Below are positions 7,755 to 15,877 of a stretch of DNA of 24,041 nucleotides, piece after piece. Numbering within the stretch: the first letter of the stretch is position 1; each line of letters opens with the position of its first letter. The notes under the pieces were generated by a model, which worked only from the letters and a program-made list of their open reading frames with translations, was not told where the DNA came from and searched no databases. The position numbers and the translations under genes were made by a program. The stretch spans positions 1 through 24,041 of the forward strand of contig CAVGND010000027.1 of NCBI GenBank assembly GCA_963630555.1. Direction: 5' to 3'. The stretch comes from CAVALG01 sp963630555. GTDB lineage: Bacteria > Bacillota > Clostridia > Oscillospirales > Acutalibacteraceae.

Positions 7755-7790
7755 CACCTGATCGGGTCATTACCAATCAGGTGTTTTTTC
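7755..7790. terminator. Bidirectional terminator between eno and the CpsB-type phosphatase
   Basis: CACCTGAT (7755-7762) pairs perfectly with ATCAGGTG (7776-7783). TTTTTT follows on the plus strand and CTTTTCG on the minus strand. The phosphatase stop codon (7770-7772) lies in the loop. This serves both converging genes. Confidence 0.85.
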
Positions 7791-8540
7791 AAGTTTAAAC
7801 GGTATCGGCTCGGGCAAGTCCAAATCTTCGCCGTTAACGATGCGCTTCGGATTTATTGCAAGCAGATTTTTGCTGAATTCGGTGCCGTATTTACGGGTTA
7901 AATACTCCCTTGTTCTGCCCATTTTGGTAGTTCTCACATCGGCACGGTGCGCATCGCTTGCCACCGCCGCTATAAGATTGTGCTGTGCCAATTGTTCGGC
8001 ACATAAGCGCTGCTCATTACCGAAATTGCCTGAAAAACTGCTCTTATTGACCTGAAGCAGACAGCCCATTTTAACAAATTCATAGGCAATCTGCCGGTCA
8101 TACAAAACAAATTCATATCTTTCGGGATGGGCTATTATCGGTACGAACCCGAGTTCCAGGCACCGATACATTACATCAAAGGCGTAATCGGGCAATTCAT
8201 CAAACGGGAATTCGGTTAAAAAATATTTGCCGCCGTTAACGGTTCTGACACGCCCGTCCTCAAGCAATTCGGGCAAATACTCGGTTGCATAAATCTCGGC
8301 ACCCCTGTAAATTTTTATGGGTATACCGGCACGGTTTGCAGCACCCGAAAGTATTTCAAACGATATCTCGATGTCCTCATTTTCATAATTTCCGCAAATA
8401 TCCGGTATATTGCAATGCGGGGTCGCAACGATGGTATCCACACCGTTTTCAAATGCTGCAGCCAGCATTTCAAGCGATTCGTCAATATTGCGTGAACCGT
8501 CGTCAATTCCCGGAATTATGTGCGAATGAATATCCGTCAT
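7770..8540 (-). CDS. CpsB/YwqE-type PHP-domain protein-tyrosine phosphatase
   Basis: This 256-residue protein is a manganese-dependent PHP phosphatase of the CpsB/CapC (YwqE) class, which removes phosphate from the tyrosine tails of polysaccharide co-polymerase kinases. The metal site is complete: DIHSHIIPGIDDGS (His5, His7, Asp13/14), ATPH (His42), RGAEI (Glu82), IAHPERY (His138) and ASDAHR (Asp196, His198). The length matches the family (about 240-260). It is the last gene of the minus-strand polysaccharide-signalling operon, 160 bases after the second Ig-like gene. The two tyrosine kinase fusions upstream are its expected substrates. GGGAG precedes the ATG by about 9 bases. No membrane segment is present, so it acts in the cytoplasm where the kinase tails are. 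Confidence 0.94.
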   Translation of the reverse strand: MTDIHSHIIPGIDDGSRNIDESLEMLAAAFENGVDTIVATPHCNIPDICGNYENEDIEISFEILSGAANRAGIPIKIYRGAEIYATEYLPELLEDGRVRTVNGGKYFLTEFPFDELPDYAFDVMYRCLELGFVPIIAHPERYEFVLYDRQIAYEFVKMGCLLQVNKSSFSGNFGNEQRLCAEQLAQHNLIAAVASDAHRADVRTTKMGRTREYLTRKYGTEFSKNLLAINPKRIVNGEDLDLPEPIPFKLEKTPDW

Positions 8541-8700
8541 TTATTTCAACTCCCGAAAAAATCAATGTGTCGGAAAGGCAACCGTGAAGGAACTCCGTAC
8601 GGTTTTGACCGCCGCATTTTTCCGCCGGCTTTGCACTCACTTTTGAACTGCCTACGGTTTCGAGCAACAAGGCAAAGTGTATATGCATCCGACTCGCCGG

Positions 8701-9312
8701 TTATAAAAATACCTTTTTAACAACCGTATCCCCGAACATATTTTTAAGGGTAAAGGTTATTTCCGTCCGGTCTTTTTCGGTTGAATCGTTCACGGTAAAG
8801 GTTAACGCCGATGTTGCGTCATTTCCGAAACCGTCATCCGCACTGACCGCGCCTATCTTCACCATATCCTCAAGCATATCTTTGCGTTCGGCACCCGAAA
8901 GAAGCGCCGTGTCAACCGTAATGGTGGGTGCATCATAATTTTCCAACCGCAGCAGCACACTCTCGCTCAATTTTTCGCCGTTTTGCAAAAAGACCGAATA
9001 CCTTATTTTCTTTATGCTATTTTCATTTGTCGGGATATAGGTTACCGCTATATGCGAGGTTATGTCGCTGCCGTCAACATCTTCGGCTGTGACGCCGTCC
9101 ATTGGGTCAAACCGCCCCTTACCGTCAAATTGCAGTTCCGTTTTCGGAATATTAAGGCACGCCTGCCCGTTATTATCGGAAGCCTTACCGTGCGCCGCCT
9201 CACTTTCCGAAAATGAATCGGAAAGTTTTTCGCCGAAGAAAAACACAGCCGCCGTCACGGCAAGCAGGATTACGGCTGCGACTGCAATAATCGTCTTACC
9301 CGGCTTAACCAT
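8701..9312 (-). CDS. Membrane-anchored protein with Ig-like (DUF5011-like) repeats, second copy
   Basis: The 203-residue protein has a basic N-terminus (MVKPGK), one hydrophobic segment at about 7-27 (TIIAVAAVILLAVTAAVFFF) and a long extracellular part. The latter holds Ig-like segments of the bacterial DUF5011/cadherin-like kind: FDPMDGVTAEDVDGSDITSH near 68-87, where 'D.DG.D.T' is the hallmark, and a second one with SADDGFGNDATSAL near 157-170. I chose the ATG at 9312 over the one at 9342: AGGGGG lies 9 bases before it, and it overlaps the stop codon of the upstream kinase gene in the usual coupled way, while nothing precedes 9342. Family assignment is by motif only. It probably sits outside the membrane beside the Wzz domains of the neighbouring kinases; binding of a glycan or of Wzz is inference. 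Confidence 0.75.
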   Translation of the reverse strand: MVKPGKTIIAVAAVILLAVTAAVFFFGEKLSDSFSESEAAHGKASDNNGQACLNIPKTELQFDGKGRFDPMDGVTAEDVDGSDITSHIAVTYIPTNENSIKKIRYSVFLQNGEKLSESVLLRLENYDAPTITVDTALLSGAERKDMLEDMVKIGAVSADDGFGNDATSALTFTVNDSTEKDRTEITFTLKNMFGDTVVKKVFL

Positions 9313-10858
9313 TTTCCGTTTCCCCCTGCCTGCCGCCATCATATTTTATGTGTTTTTTTGAGTTGCGGCTGTTCGCACCGTCACCCGAACCGTCACTGTC
9401 GGCAGAACTGTACTTGCCGTATCTTCCGTATCTTCCGTATCTGCCGTACCTACCATATCTGTAATAACTTCTGTTTGAAATAGAGGAAGGATCCACGCCG
9501 TTGAATATGCATCCGGCGATTTCGGTTCCGTAATTCAACACGCCGCTCAGGCCCTCCGCTATTTGATTTTGTTTTGCGTAATCCTGGCGTATAACATAAA
9601 CCAAAGCGTCGCATTGCTCGGATATGCTTGACGAATCGGAAATAAGGGTACAGGGCGGAGTATCAAGCACAATATAATCCCAATCTTTTTTAAGTCCGTT
9701 TAAAAAACTTGTCAACCTATTGGAATTGAAAAGGCGCAAAAGTTTTTTGCCTTCATCCTGCGGATTTTCTTTGGCGAGGACGTAAAGGCTGCTTTTGCCG
9801 ACCCTGTAGGCTTCATCATATTTTCCGAGCAGAACGTCTACCACATCGCACTTTAACTGCGATTTATCCTCAAAAAAACGATGTACGGACGGATGATAGA
9901 AGTCCATATCTATAAGCAACACGTTCTTCCCGTTTTCCGCCAACGCCTTTGCGGTATTGTAAGCGCAAAGCGTTTTCCCCTCGCCCGGAAGGGTGGATGT
10001 AAACATAAATATTTTACCGCCGTCTTTTGACGGAAAGTGCTTAATAAGTCTAAGCGCTATACTGTAAAATTCCTCACGGAAAATATTGCTCACATTCGGG
10101 TTTGAAATGTCCGGCTGCTGTTTAAGCGATTTTGAGTTCTTTTTAATACTGATTTCCGGCACAACGGACAGGCAATTAATATTAAAGAGTTCCTTTATTT
10201 CGGAACTGCGGCGCACCGTTTTCCTTGTAATGGCATAAATGGTAACCACCGCTGCGGCGACGAAGAATCCGCCAGCCGCGCCCATCAGCATACCTTTCCT
10301 GAGGGAGGGTGTATTGGAAGGGATTGTCGGCTTTTGCGACGGCTCGATTATATTATACCTCGCCTCGCCTATAACTGTTTTTAAAATATCCGGAAGATGT
10401 TCAAATGCCGAATTTATCACATTAAAGGCAAGTTCCGGATCTTTTGAGGTTGCGGAGAGTTCTATAAGATTGGAATTTTCAACGGTTTCAACCGAAATAT
10501 CGGCATTTGCCGCCTCATCGCCTATATCTTCCTGCAAATCCTTCACCATAGCGTCCGATTCTATAATGGAAGAAAATATTTTTGAAAGGCGGTTGGGTTC
10601 GCCGTTTTCACTGTAATTATATGAATATGACGTATCATCTTCACCGTAGTTCACCTTAGTGCTCACGGTAAATGTAATTGACGAGGTGTAAAGCGGCGTG
10701 TGAAGAACGGTCAGGCGAAGATAGTTTGCCAGCGCACCCGCGCATATAAGCAAAACTATCAGCCATTTTAATTTTTTTGCGCTTTTAAAGGTATCAACAA
10801 TCACCGTGTAAATATCAACACCTTCTGCGCTTTGGTTGTTTTTCTTATCTTCGTTCAT
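9305..10858 (-). CDS. Wzz chain-length domain fused to a BY-kinase (CpsC-CpsD-like), with tyrosine-rich tail
   Basis: The 517-residue protein joins a polysaccharide co-polymerase and its tyrosine kinase in one chain. Residues 30-48 and about 190-210 are membrane segments framing an extracellular Wzz-type loop, with the usual proline-rich stretch (EPSQKPTIPSNTP, 172-184) before the second. The cytoplasmic kinase has Walker A TSTLPGEGKT (288-297), Walker A' LLIDMDF (314-320) and Walker B YIVLDTPP (395-402). The C-terminus holds eight tyrosines between 465 and 483, in five exact Arg-Tyr-Gly repeats, the expected autophosphorylation cluster. Such proteins control length and export of capsule or exopolysaccharide. 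In Firmicutes the two halves are usually separate proteins. AAAGGAGGAAC, lying inside the end of the upstream kinase gene, serves the ATG at 10858. Confidence 0.93.
   Translation of the reverse strand: MNEDKKNNQSAEGVDIYTVIVDTFKSAKKLKWLIVLLICAGALANYLRLTVLHTPLYTSSITFTVSTKVNYGEDDTSYSYNYSENGEPNRLSKIFSSIIESDAMVKDLQEDIGDEAANADISVETVENSNLIELSATSKDPELAFNVINSAFEHLPDILKTVIGEARYNIIEPSQKPTIPSNTPSLRKGMLMGAAGGFFVAAAVVTIYAITRKTVRRSSEIKELFNINCLSVVPEISIKKNSKSLKQQPDISNPNVSNIFREEFYSIALRLIKHFPSKDGGKIFMFTSTLPGEGKTLCAYNTAKALAENGKNVLLIDMDFYHPSVHRFFEDKSQLKCDVVDVLLGKYDEAYRVGKSSLYVLAKENPQDEGKKLLRLFNSNRLTSFLNGLKKDWDYIVLDTPPCTLISDSSSISEQCDALVYVIRQDYAKQNQIAEGLSGVLNYGTEIAGCIFNGVDPSSISNRSYYRYGRYGRYGRYGRYGKYSSADSDGSGDGANSRNSKKHIKYDGGRQGETENG
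9416..9460 (-). repeat. Five 9-bp units encoding (Arg-Tyr-Gly)5
   Basis: On the plus strand the units are GCCGTATCT, TCCGTATCT, TCCGTATCT, GCCGTACCT and ACCATATCT. Two units are identical and the others differ at one to three bases. The repeat encodes the tyrosine tail of the kinase and is of a kind that could change length by slippage. Confidence 0.85.
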
Positions 10859-10861
10859 AAC

Positions 10862-12292
10862 TTACCGTTCCTCCTTTCCCGTTTCATTCTCGGAGGTGTA
10901 GTATTTATACGAATACGCGCTATACATCCTGTTTTCCCTGCCCGTAACCGTGTCGGCTGCGTTGTCAAGGTCGTTGATAATATATCCGATATATTCGCTG
11001 TCGGCCTCGCGCCTTATTTCAATTTCATCGTTTATTTCCACATAATCGGCGACATCCTGCCTTACTACCAGCAATGACGCGTCAACCACATCAAGCAGCA
11101 TCTGTGTTTCCGATTTTATAAATGACGGCGCCGTGTCCACGATTATATAATCCATATTCTCTTTGGCGTAATCCAAAAGTTTTAAAAAACGGTCGCTTTG
11201 AATAATGCCTCGGGCATCGGGGAATGAAGTACTGTTGACACAGAAATACAATCTTTTTTTTGCGTCGTATTTTATTGCGTCTTCAAGCCCGATTTCGTTT
11301 TTGATATAACCCGACAGTGTAGCGGATGACGGCGGTATGTTAAATTTTCTGTAAATTGACGGTTTCCTGAAATCGGCGTCCACAAGCAGTACCTTTTTGC
11401 CTTTTTCAACAAGGGTCAGGGCGATGTTGGACGATACCGTGCTTTTACCTTCATTTTCATGCACACTGCCTACCGCAATTATCTTGCCGCCCAATTTCCG
11501 CATTTTATAATCTATATAATCGGATATTCTACGGTAAGATTCCGCATACCTTGCCGAGAGCAGGGGCATTGTCACAAGCATGGGATACTTTTTATTTTTA
11601 TGCGTCCTTTTCTGCTTTTCGTGCATAATCGTGCCGATGCATTTACCTTCAAGATTATTACGGGCGTCCGCCTTTGTTTTAACGGTATCGCGGTTAATGG
11701 ATTCATAAACCGAAACTCCCGCGGTAAATGCGGCAAATAAAAACATACCCAAAACGGTATATTTGCCGATATTTTTTTCGGAGTCGGCTTTAGTGGGTAT
11801 ATTGGCGCTTTTTACGGTTTCTATAGTTGCGTTGCCGAACAGTTCGTCGGTTACGGTATGGCAGTTATCAAGTATCAGGTTCACGGCTTTATAAGCATGC
11901 TCCGGACTGTGCGAAGTGACCGAAACATTCAACTGATTGGTTGAGGGCACACTTGTTATGTTAAAAGTAATCTTGCCGAAATCCAATCCGGTGTCCTTTG
12001 AAATCCTCTGTTTAACGGTCTTTCCGTCAAGCACGTTTTTATAAACCTCTGCCATTGATATCGACGTATCTATCGCATTATATACATTTGCATTATTGCC
12101 CGAAGTTTTAGCGGTTACGGCTATAACGGCGGTTGAGGTATACGATGGGCCTTTTCTGGTTACCCCGTATGCCAAAGAAGCCGACAGAACCGTCAGCGCC
12201 GCCATTATAATAAACGGCAGATTTCCGAGCAGGTCTTTCATTACCAATTTGATATTTATATCGGACAGGGGCGATTTATTACTGTTTTTCAT
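10862..12292 (-). CDS. Wzz chain-length domain fused to a BY-kinase, first copy
   Basis: This 476-residue protein has the same plan as the kinase gene that follows it, 3 bases away, but is clearly a different sequence. Membrane segments lie near 25-43 and 178-196, with the Wzz loop between. The kinase has Walker A GSVHENEGKST (275-285), Walker A' VLLVDADFRKP (301-311) and Walker B YIIVDTAPS (382-390). The A' motif with DADFRKP is closer to classical CpsD/YwqD than that of the second copy. The tail has five tyrosines between 457 and 465 (MYSAYSYKYY). Having two fused co-polymerase kinases in tandem suggests heteromeric complexes or two polymers (inference). The ATG follows AAGGGT. It starts 37 bases after the first Ig-like gene. 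Confidence 0.93.
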   Translation of the reverse strand: MKNSNKSPLSDINIKLVMKDLLGNLPFIIMAALTVLSASLAYGVTRKGPSYTSTAVIAVTAKTSGNNANVYNAIDTSISMAEVYKNVLDGKTVKQRISKDTGLDFGKITFNITSVPSTNQLNVSVTSHSPEHAYKAVNLILDNCHTVTDELFGNATIETVKSANIPTKADSEKNIGKYTVLGMFLFAAFTAGVSVYESINRDTVKTKADARNNLEGKCIGTIMHEKQKRTHKNKKYPMLVTMPLLSARYAESYRRISDYIDYKMRKLGGKIIAVGSVHENEGKSTVSSNIALTLVEKGKKVLLVDADFRKPSIYRKFNIPPSSATLSGYIKNEIGLEDAIKYDAKKRLYFCVNSTSFPDARGIIQSDRFLKLLDYAKENMDYIIVDTAPSFIKSETQMLLDVVDASLLVVRQDVADYVEINDEIEIRREADSEYIGYIINDLDNAADTVTGRENRMYSAYSYKYYTSENETGKEER

Positions 12293-12329
12293 TTACATTA
12301 CCCTTCACTTCATCGTTTGATATGCGGCG

Positions 12330-13175
12330 TTACCGCTCAGCCTCAACCACAACAACCAAGTAAGATATCCCCGATTTCCCGTTTGGGGCGGTGTAGCGGT
12401 AGCAAATTTCGTACACGCCGGGCGTATTTGCGTCAACCGTACCGGTTATCGCAATATCTTTCACGCTGCACTGTATAGACGACTCAACAAGTGATTTGCC
12501 CCTTGCGGATACACCCTCAAAGTACGTTGTCGGGTCGATCGCCGTCCCCACGGGAACGTATACTATATAATCCGATAAATGAACATCATATTGCAATTCG
12601 TCGGAAACCGTAAAATGAACCGGAAGTTCCAGCCTCGACTCGTCACCGCTGCTGTTCGACGTCTTAACCGTTATTGAATAATCGCCGCGGTCGATAAGGC
12701 TTATATTACTGGATATTATGCTTATGTTATCACTGATATCTCCGTCAAAAACGTCGGCTGCGCCTATACGCTCAAGCAGCGTGATATTCCTGCCCGTTTG
12801 GTATACGAGGGATTTACCGAGCGTAAAGCGCGGGGGGTGATAGTCCGTGAATTTCACCTGTCTTTTGTAAGATGAAACATTGTTGCTCTTGTCAAACGCT
12901 ATATATTCCATCGTACAGACGCCGCTGTCCGTAAACTTTGAGCGATTGCCTACTATCATGGAATCGGTAACGTCGCCGTCACTGTCATCCCTTGCCGACA
13001 GTCCTTTTTTCAATTCACTGTCCGTAGCGGTCACGGATACTTCGATCTCGCCCAGCGAGTCGGTTATCTCGGGAGGAGTAGTATCCCTTCCCATTTTGAT
13101 TACTATATATAATCCCGCGTAAGCAATTACGCTTGCCGCACACAAAACAGATATTAAGACACGCAGATACCTCAT
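12330..13175 (-). CDS. Membrane-anchored protein with three Ig-like (DUF5011-like) repeats, first gene of the operon
   Basis: The 281-residue protein starts MRYLRVLISVLCAASVIAYA, a signal anchor or signal peptide (about 4-25). Three extracellular Ig-like repeats follow: about 34-110 (TTPPEIT, ARDDSDGDVTDSM, FDKSNNVSSY), 114-190 (PPRFTLG, AADVFDGDISDNI, IDRGDYSITV) and 196-278 (VPVGTAIDP, TPGVYEICYRYTAPNG). The 'D..DGD.TD' plus 'PG.Y.I.Y...D..GN' plan is that of DUF5011 and related bacterial Ig-like domains. I chose the ATG at 13175 over an upstream one at 13316: AAAGGGTGAG lies just before it, the signal sequence starts here, and the longer version would cross the promoter. It opens the polysaccharide-signalling operon. 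The family call is by motif; the ligand is unknown. Confidence 0.8.
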   Translation of the reverse strand: MRYLRVLISVLCAASVIAYAGLYIVIKMGRDTTPPEITDSLGEIEVSVTATDSELKKGLSARDDSDGDVTDSMIVGNRSKFTDSGVCTMEYIAFDKSNNVSSYKRQVKFTDYHPPRFTLGKSLVYQTGRNITLLERIGAADVFDGDISDNISIISSNISLIDRGDYSITVKTSNSSGDESRLELPVHFTVSDELQYDVHLSDYIVYVPVGTAIDPTTYFEGVSARGKSLVESSIQCSVKDIAITGTVDANTPGVYEICYRYTAPNGKSGISYLVVVVEAER

Positions 13176-13262
13176 TTTCTCACCCTTTGTAATTTTGAAA
13201 ATATCTATTGTTCGATTGCCGCCCGAAGCACGGGCTGAACACGCCCATAATAATTTGTATAA

Positions 13263-13292
13263 ATAATACGGCATAACCCGTATTGCAGTCAA
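13263..13292 (-). promoter_or_regulatory. Promoter of the polysaccharide-signalling operon
   Basis: On the minus strand TTGACT (13287-13292), an 18-base spacer and TATTAT (13263-13268) precede the first Ig-like gene by about 90 bases. The leader between holds a small hairpin, GCCCG/CGGGC, at 13221-13235. Confidence 0.65.
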
Positions 13293-13305
13293 TGGGATTT
13301 GTTGT

Positions 13306-13325
13306 AAAAACGGCACGCCGCCGCA
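13306..13325 (-). terminator. Possible short terminator after the DUF975 gene
   Basis: On the minus strand CGGC and GCCG enclose a five-base loop and are followed by TTTTTAC. The stem is only 4 bp plus a wobble pair, so this is tentative. It lies just before the operon promoter. Confidence 0.3.
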
Positions 13326-13342
13326 CAGGCAGATATTTAATT

Positions 13343-14092
13343 TCAGGTTTTAAGTACGGATTGCGCATAATTTTGCGCCACCGAACGGTAAAACACCGCA
13401 TTTGCCGCCTTTATATACGGAACCACACCTATAAGTGCGACGCCCAGTGTTAAAAAGCAGAGTAATATCCAGCCGGCAAAACTCAAATGCAGCCTGAAAA
13501 GTTTTAATTTTTTGCCCTTCATCATCGCGCGCGATCGCCCAAGCACCTTAAGCGGGTCGCTTTTCGGCTCATCCGCCAAAATATACGGTGTAAGCGCATA
13601 ACCGTACGCGGCAATCACCGCAGGTGCCAGCGCTGCCGGAATGAGCGCCATAAGCCAAATGTTCCCCGGTTTTATAAACACCGTTATAACTATAAGCAAA
13701 ACCGACCACACCGCCGTAAAAACACTTTTAAAAAACCTCACGGCAAAGGCACGGAAGAAGCATTTAAACCTTGCAAACAACGCGTCCGCATCGGCAACAC
13801 GCCCCTTTGTAAGTTCAAGAAAAAAGTATGCAAAACCGACGCTTATAACGCCGCCGAGCAGGAACACAGCCCATGCCCATATATCCGACCCCAATGACAC
13901 AAAAGAGGTGAATTTAATGCCGAAAGCCTTTCCGAGCGGTTCTTTGAATTTGTCATAATTAAGTTTGACAAAAGGGGTTATCCAGGTCACGGTTCCGCCG
14001 AGCGCCATGGCAATAACGGTGGTAAAAACCGCCGACACCCAATTCCCTGCGAGTGCCTGCCGCGCCGTTTTTCTGTAATCTTTCGCCGTCAT
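13343..14092 (-). CDS. DUF975 family membrane protein
   Basis: This 249-residue integral membrane protein matches DUF975. It has the N-terminal signature YRKTARQALAGNWVSAV, five or so membrane helices, and the C-terminal pattern YILADEPKSDPLKVLGRSRAMM, then KGKKLKLFRLHLSFAGWILL and TLGVALIGVVPYIKAANAVFY. Typical members have 210-260 residues, so it appears complete. The family has no established function; members are found across Clostridia, often as single genes. It follows the YifB gene by 70 bases on the same strand without a convincing promoter between, so read-through is possible. A modest GCAGGATTG site precedes the ATG. Confidence 0.88.
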   Translation of the reverse strand: MTAKDYRKTARQALAGNWVSAVFTTVIAMALGGTVTWITPFVKLNYDKFKEPLGKAFGIKFTSFVSLGSDIWAWAVFLLGGVISVGFAYFFLELTKGRVADADALFARFKCFFRAFAVRFFKSVFTAVWSVLLIVITVFIKPGNIWLMALIPAALAPAVIAAYGYALTPYILADEPKSDPLKVLGRSRAMMKGKKLKLFRLHLSFAGWILLCFLTLGVALIGVVPYIKAANAVFYRSVAQNYAQSVLKT

Positions 14093-14162
14093 TTATCAAT
14101 CCTGCTTTCGTGCCGTATTGTTGTGCTGTTCTGTCTTATATTATTTTACCTGATGTTTTAAA

Positions 14163-15698
14163 TCATAGTTCATTATGCCAATATTTCCGGTCAAGGCTGC
14201 GGTACTGTATGGCAGCGGAAATATGTTTGAATCCGATATCGGTTTCTCCGTCAAGGTCGGCTGCGGTGCGGGCAACTTTAAGTATACGGTCATAACTGCG
14301 TGCCGACATACCGAGGTTGTCAAATGCGGCGTGCAGCGCTTTTTCCGCCTGCGGGGTAAGGGTACAGAACCTGCGTATAAGCGTCGGCGTGAGGCGGGCG
14401 TTACAGGTTATCCCCGTGCCGGCATACCGCTCGGCTTGTATCTTTCTTGCGGCTTCAACCCTTTTGGCAATTTCCGCGCTGGTTTCTTCTTTAACCGACT
14501 CACCCGTCAGTTCTTCGTATTTAACGGGCGGAACCTCAACATGAATATCCAACCTGTCAAGCATCGGCCCCGATATCCGCCCGAGATAGTTTGCAACCGC
14601 CGTGGGCGAACAGGTGCATTTTTTGGTGGGATGCCCGTAATATCCGCAGGGGCAGGGGTTCATAGCCGCCACAAGAGTTATTGAGCAAGGATACGTAACG
14701 CTTGTAAGCGAGCGCGATATCGTAACACACCCGTCCTCAAGCGGTGCACGCAGAGTTTCCATGGTATGGCGGGAAAATTCGGGCAATTCATCCAAAAACA
14801 GCACGCCGTTATGCGCCAGTGATACTTCGCCCGGTTTCGGGATAACTCCGCCGCCTATAAGTCCGGCGACAGAGGCTGTATAATGAGGGTTGCGGAACGG
14901 TCGCGTGGATATAACCGCGCCGCCGCTCGGCAAAGTGCCGGCAACCGAATGTACTATTGTTGTTTCAAGCGATTCTTCAAACGTCATTTGCGGAAGTATT
15001 GTCGGCAAACGCTTTGCAAGCATACTTTTACCCGATCCGGGAGGGCCCACAAGCAGCACATTATGACCGCCCGCAGCGGCAATTTCAAGTGCTCTTTTAG
15101 CGGTATACTGGCCCTTTACTTCGCAAAAATCGACATCATATACACGCTGCTCGCGTGTTATCGGCGAAAACGGTGCGGGGGTTATGGTTTTTTTGCCGCG
15201 CAGATGTGCCACAAGTTCGCCAACCGTTTTAACGGGATAAATCGTGACCCCGTCAACCACTGCGGCTTCGCGCGAATTTCCGGCAGGCAGAAAAACCTCC
15301 CCAAAACCGTGATTCCTTGCAAAAATCGTCATAGGCAGCACGCCTTTAACGGGGCGCACTTCACCGTCAAGCGAAACTTCGCCTATAAACACGCTTTTCG
15401 TATTATCGGCACTGATTTCGCCGAGAGCGTCCAGTATCGAAACCAGTATGGGCAGATCGTAAACAGCGCCCTCTTTTCTTACGCCGGCAGGCGCAAGATT
15501 GACCGTGATTGAGGTAAGCGGCAGTTCAAAACCGTTATTTTTCAGCGCAGCTCTGACGCGGTTTTTGGATTCTTTAACCGCAGCGTCGGGCAAGCCGACT
15601 ATATCAAACGCAGGCATACCTGCGGAAATATCCGTTTCAACGGTTACCGCAAAAGCGTCTACACCGGAAAGGCCGCAGCTTGTTTGTTTTGAAAACAA
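14163..15698 (-). CDS. yifB: YifB family magnesium-chelatase-like AAA+ ATPase (ComM-like)
   Basis: This 511-residue protein has the YifB/ComM layout: an N-terminal Lon-like domain (about 1-170, with PAFDIVGLPDAAVKESKNRV at 29-48) and a magnesium-chelatase-type AAA+ domain with Walker A GPPGSGKS (218-225) and Walker B VLFLDE (299-304). The Cys-rich NPCPCGYYGHPTKKCTC segment (347-363) and RISGPMLDRLDIH follow, then a C-terminal lid domain. In Proteobacteria, ComM is a branch-migration helicase for natural transformation; in Clostridia the role is unproven. The length is normal. The start codon is TTG at 15698 with AGGGG nine bases before; the ATG just upstream is in another frame. It is transcribed divergently from rpe. 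Confidence 0.93.
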   Translation of the reverse strand: MFSKQTSCGLSGVDAFAVTVETDISAGMPAFDIVGLPDAAVKESKNRVRAALKNNGFELPLTSITVNLAPAGVRKEGAVYDLPILVSILDALGEISADNTKSVFIGEVSLDGEVRPVKGVLPMTIFARNHGFGEVFLPAGNSREAAVVDGVTIYPVKTVGELVAHLRGKKTITPAPFSPITREQRVYDVDFCEVKGQYTAKRALEIAAAGGHNVLLVGPPGSGKSMLAKRLPTILPQMTFEESLETTIVHSVAGTLPSGGAVISTRPFRNPHYTASVAGLIGGGVIPKPGEVSLAHNGVLFLDELPEFSRHTMETLRAPLEDGCVTISRSLTSVTYPCSITLVAAMNPCPCGYYGHPTKKCTCSPTAVANYLGRISGPMLDRLDIHVEVPPVKYEELTGESVKEETSAEIAKRVEAARKIQAERYAGTGITCNARLTPTLIRRFCTLTPQAEKALHAAFDNLGMSARSYDRILKVARTAADLDGETDIGFKHISAAIQYRSLDRKYWHNEL

Positions 15699-15782
15699 TT
15701 AACATATCCCCTGTCAGGACAATATTCGGGGCAGCCGAGCAAAGCAGTCTTCCCCCATCATATTGTCTATTCGATTATAACA

Positions 15783-15811
15783 AGTATAATTCATTCGGCG
15801 AAATTTAGCAA
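15783..15811 (-). promoter_or_regulatory. Possible promoter of the YifB gene
   Basis: On the minus strand TTGCTA (15806-15811), a 17-base spacer and TATACT (15783-15788). The -35 box matches 4 of 6 consensus bases and the -10 box 5 of 6. It lies about 85 bases before the TTG start. Confidence 0.4.
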
Positions 15812-15830
15812 GAACTTTATAAGAAATTTA

Positions 15831-15859
15831 TTGAAATATCGCATAAAAAGTTGTAAAAT
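15831..15859 (+). promoter_or_regulatory. Promoter of the rpe-pyk operon
   Basis: TTGAAA (15831-15836), a 17-base spacer and TAAAAT (15854-15859). The predicted leader is about 93 bases, long enough for the hairpin at 15878-15907. Confidence 0.65.
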
Positions 15860-15877
15860 AACAGACAAAGCGATTGC

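Noticed and set aside
8541..8700. 160-base gap between the second Ig-like gene and the phosphatase gene
   Set aside because: I looked for a promoter, small gene or repeat and saw nothing supportable beyond scattered short inverted matches such as CTTTGC/GCAAAG.
13176..13316. Longer start for the first Ig-like protein (47 extra residues from an ATG at 13316)
   Set aside because: The extension would cover the operon promoter and put a non-signal sequence before a good signal anchor; the ATG at 13175 has its own ribosome binding site.
14883..15512. Plus-strand open frame of 209 codons inside the YifB gene
   Set aside because: It is antisense to conserved YifB motifs (Walker A and the Lon-like domain); Cys/Arg-rich translation without family features indicates a shadow frame.
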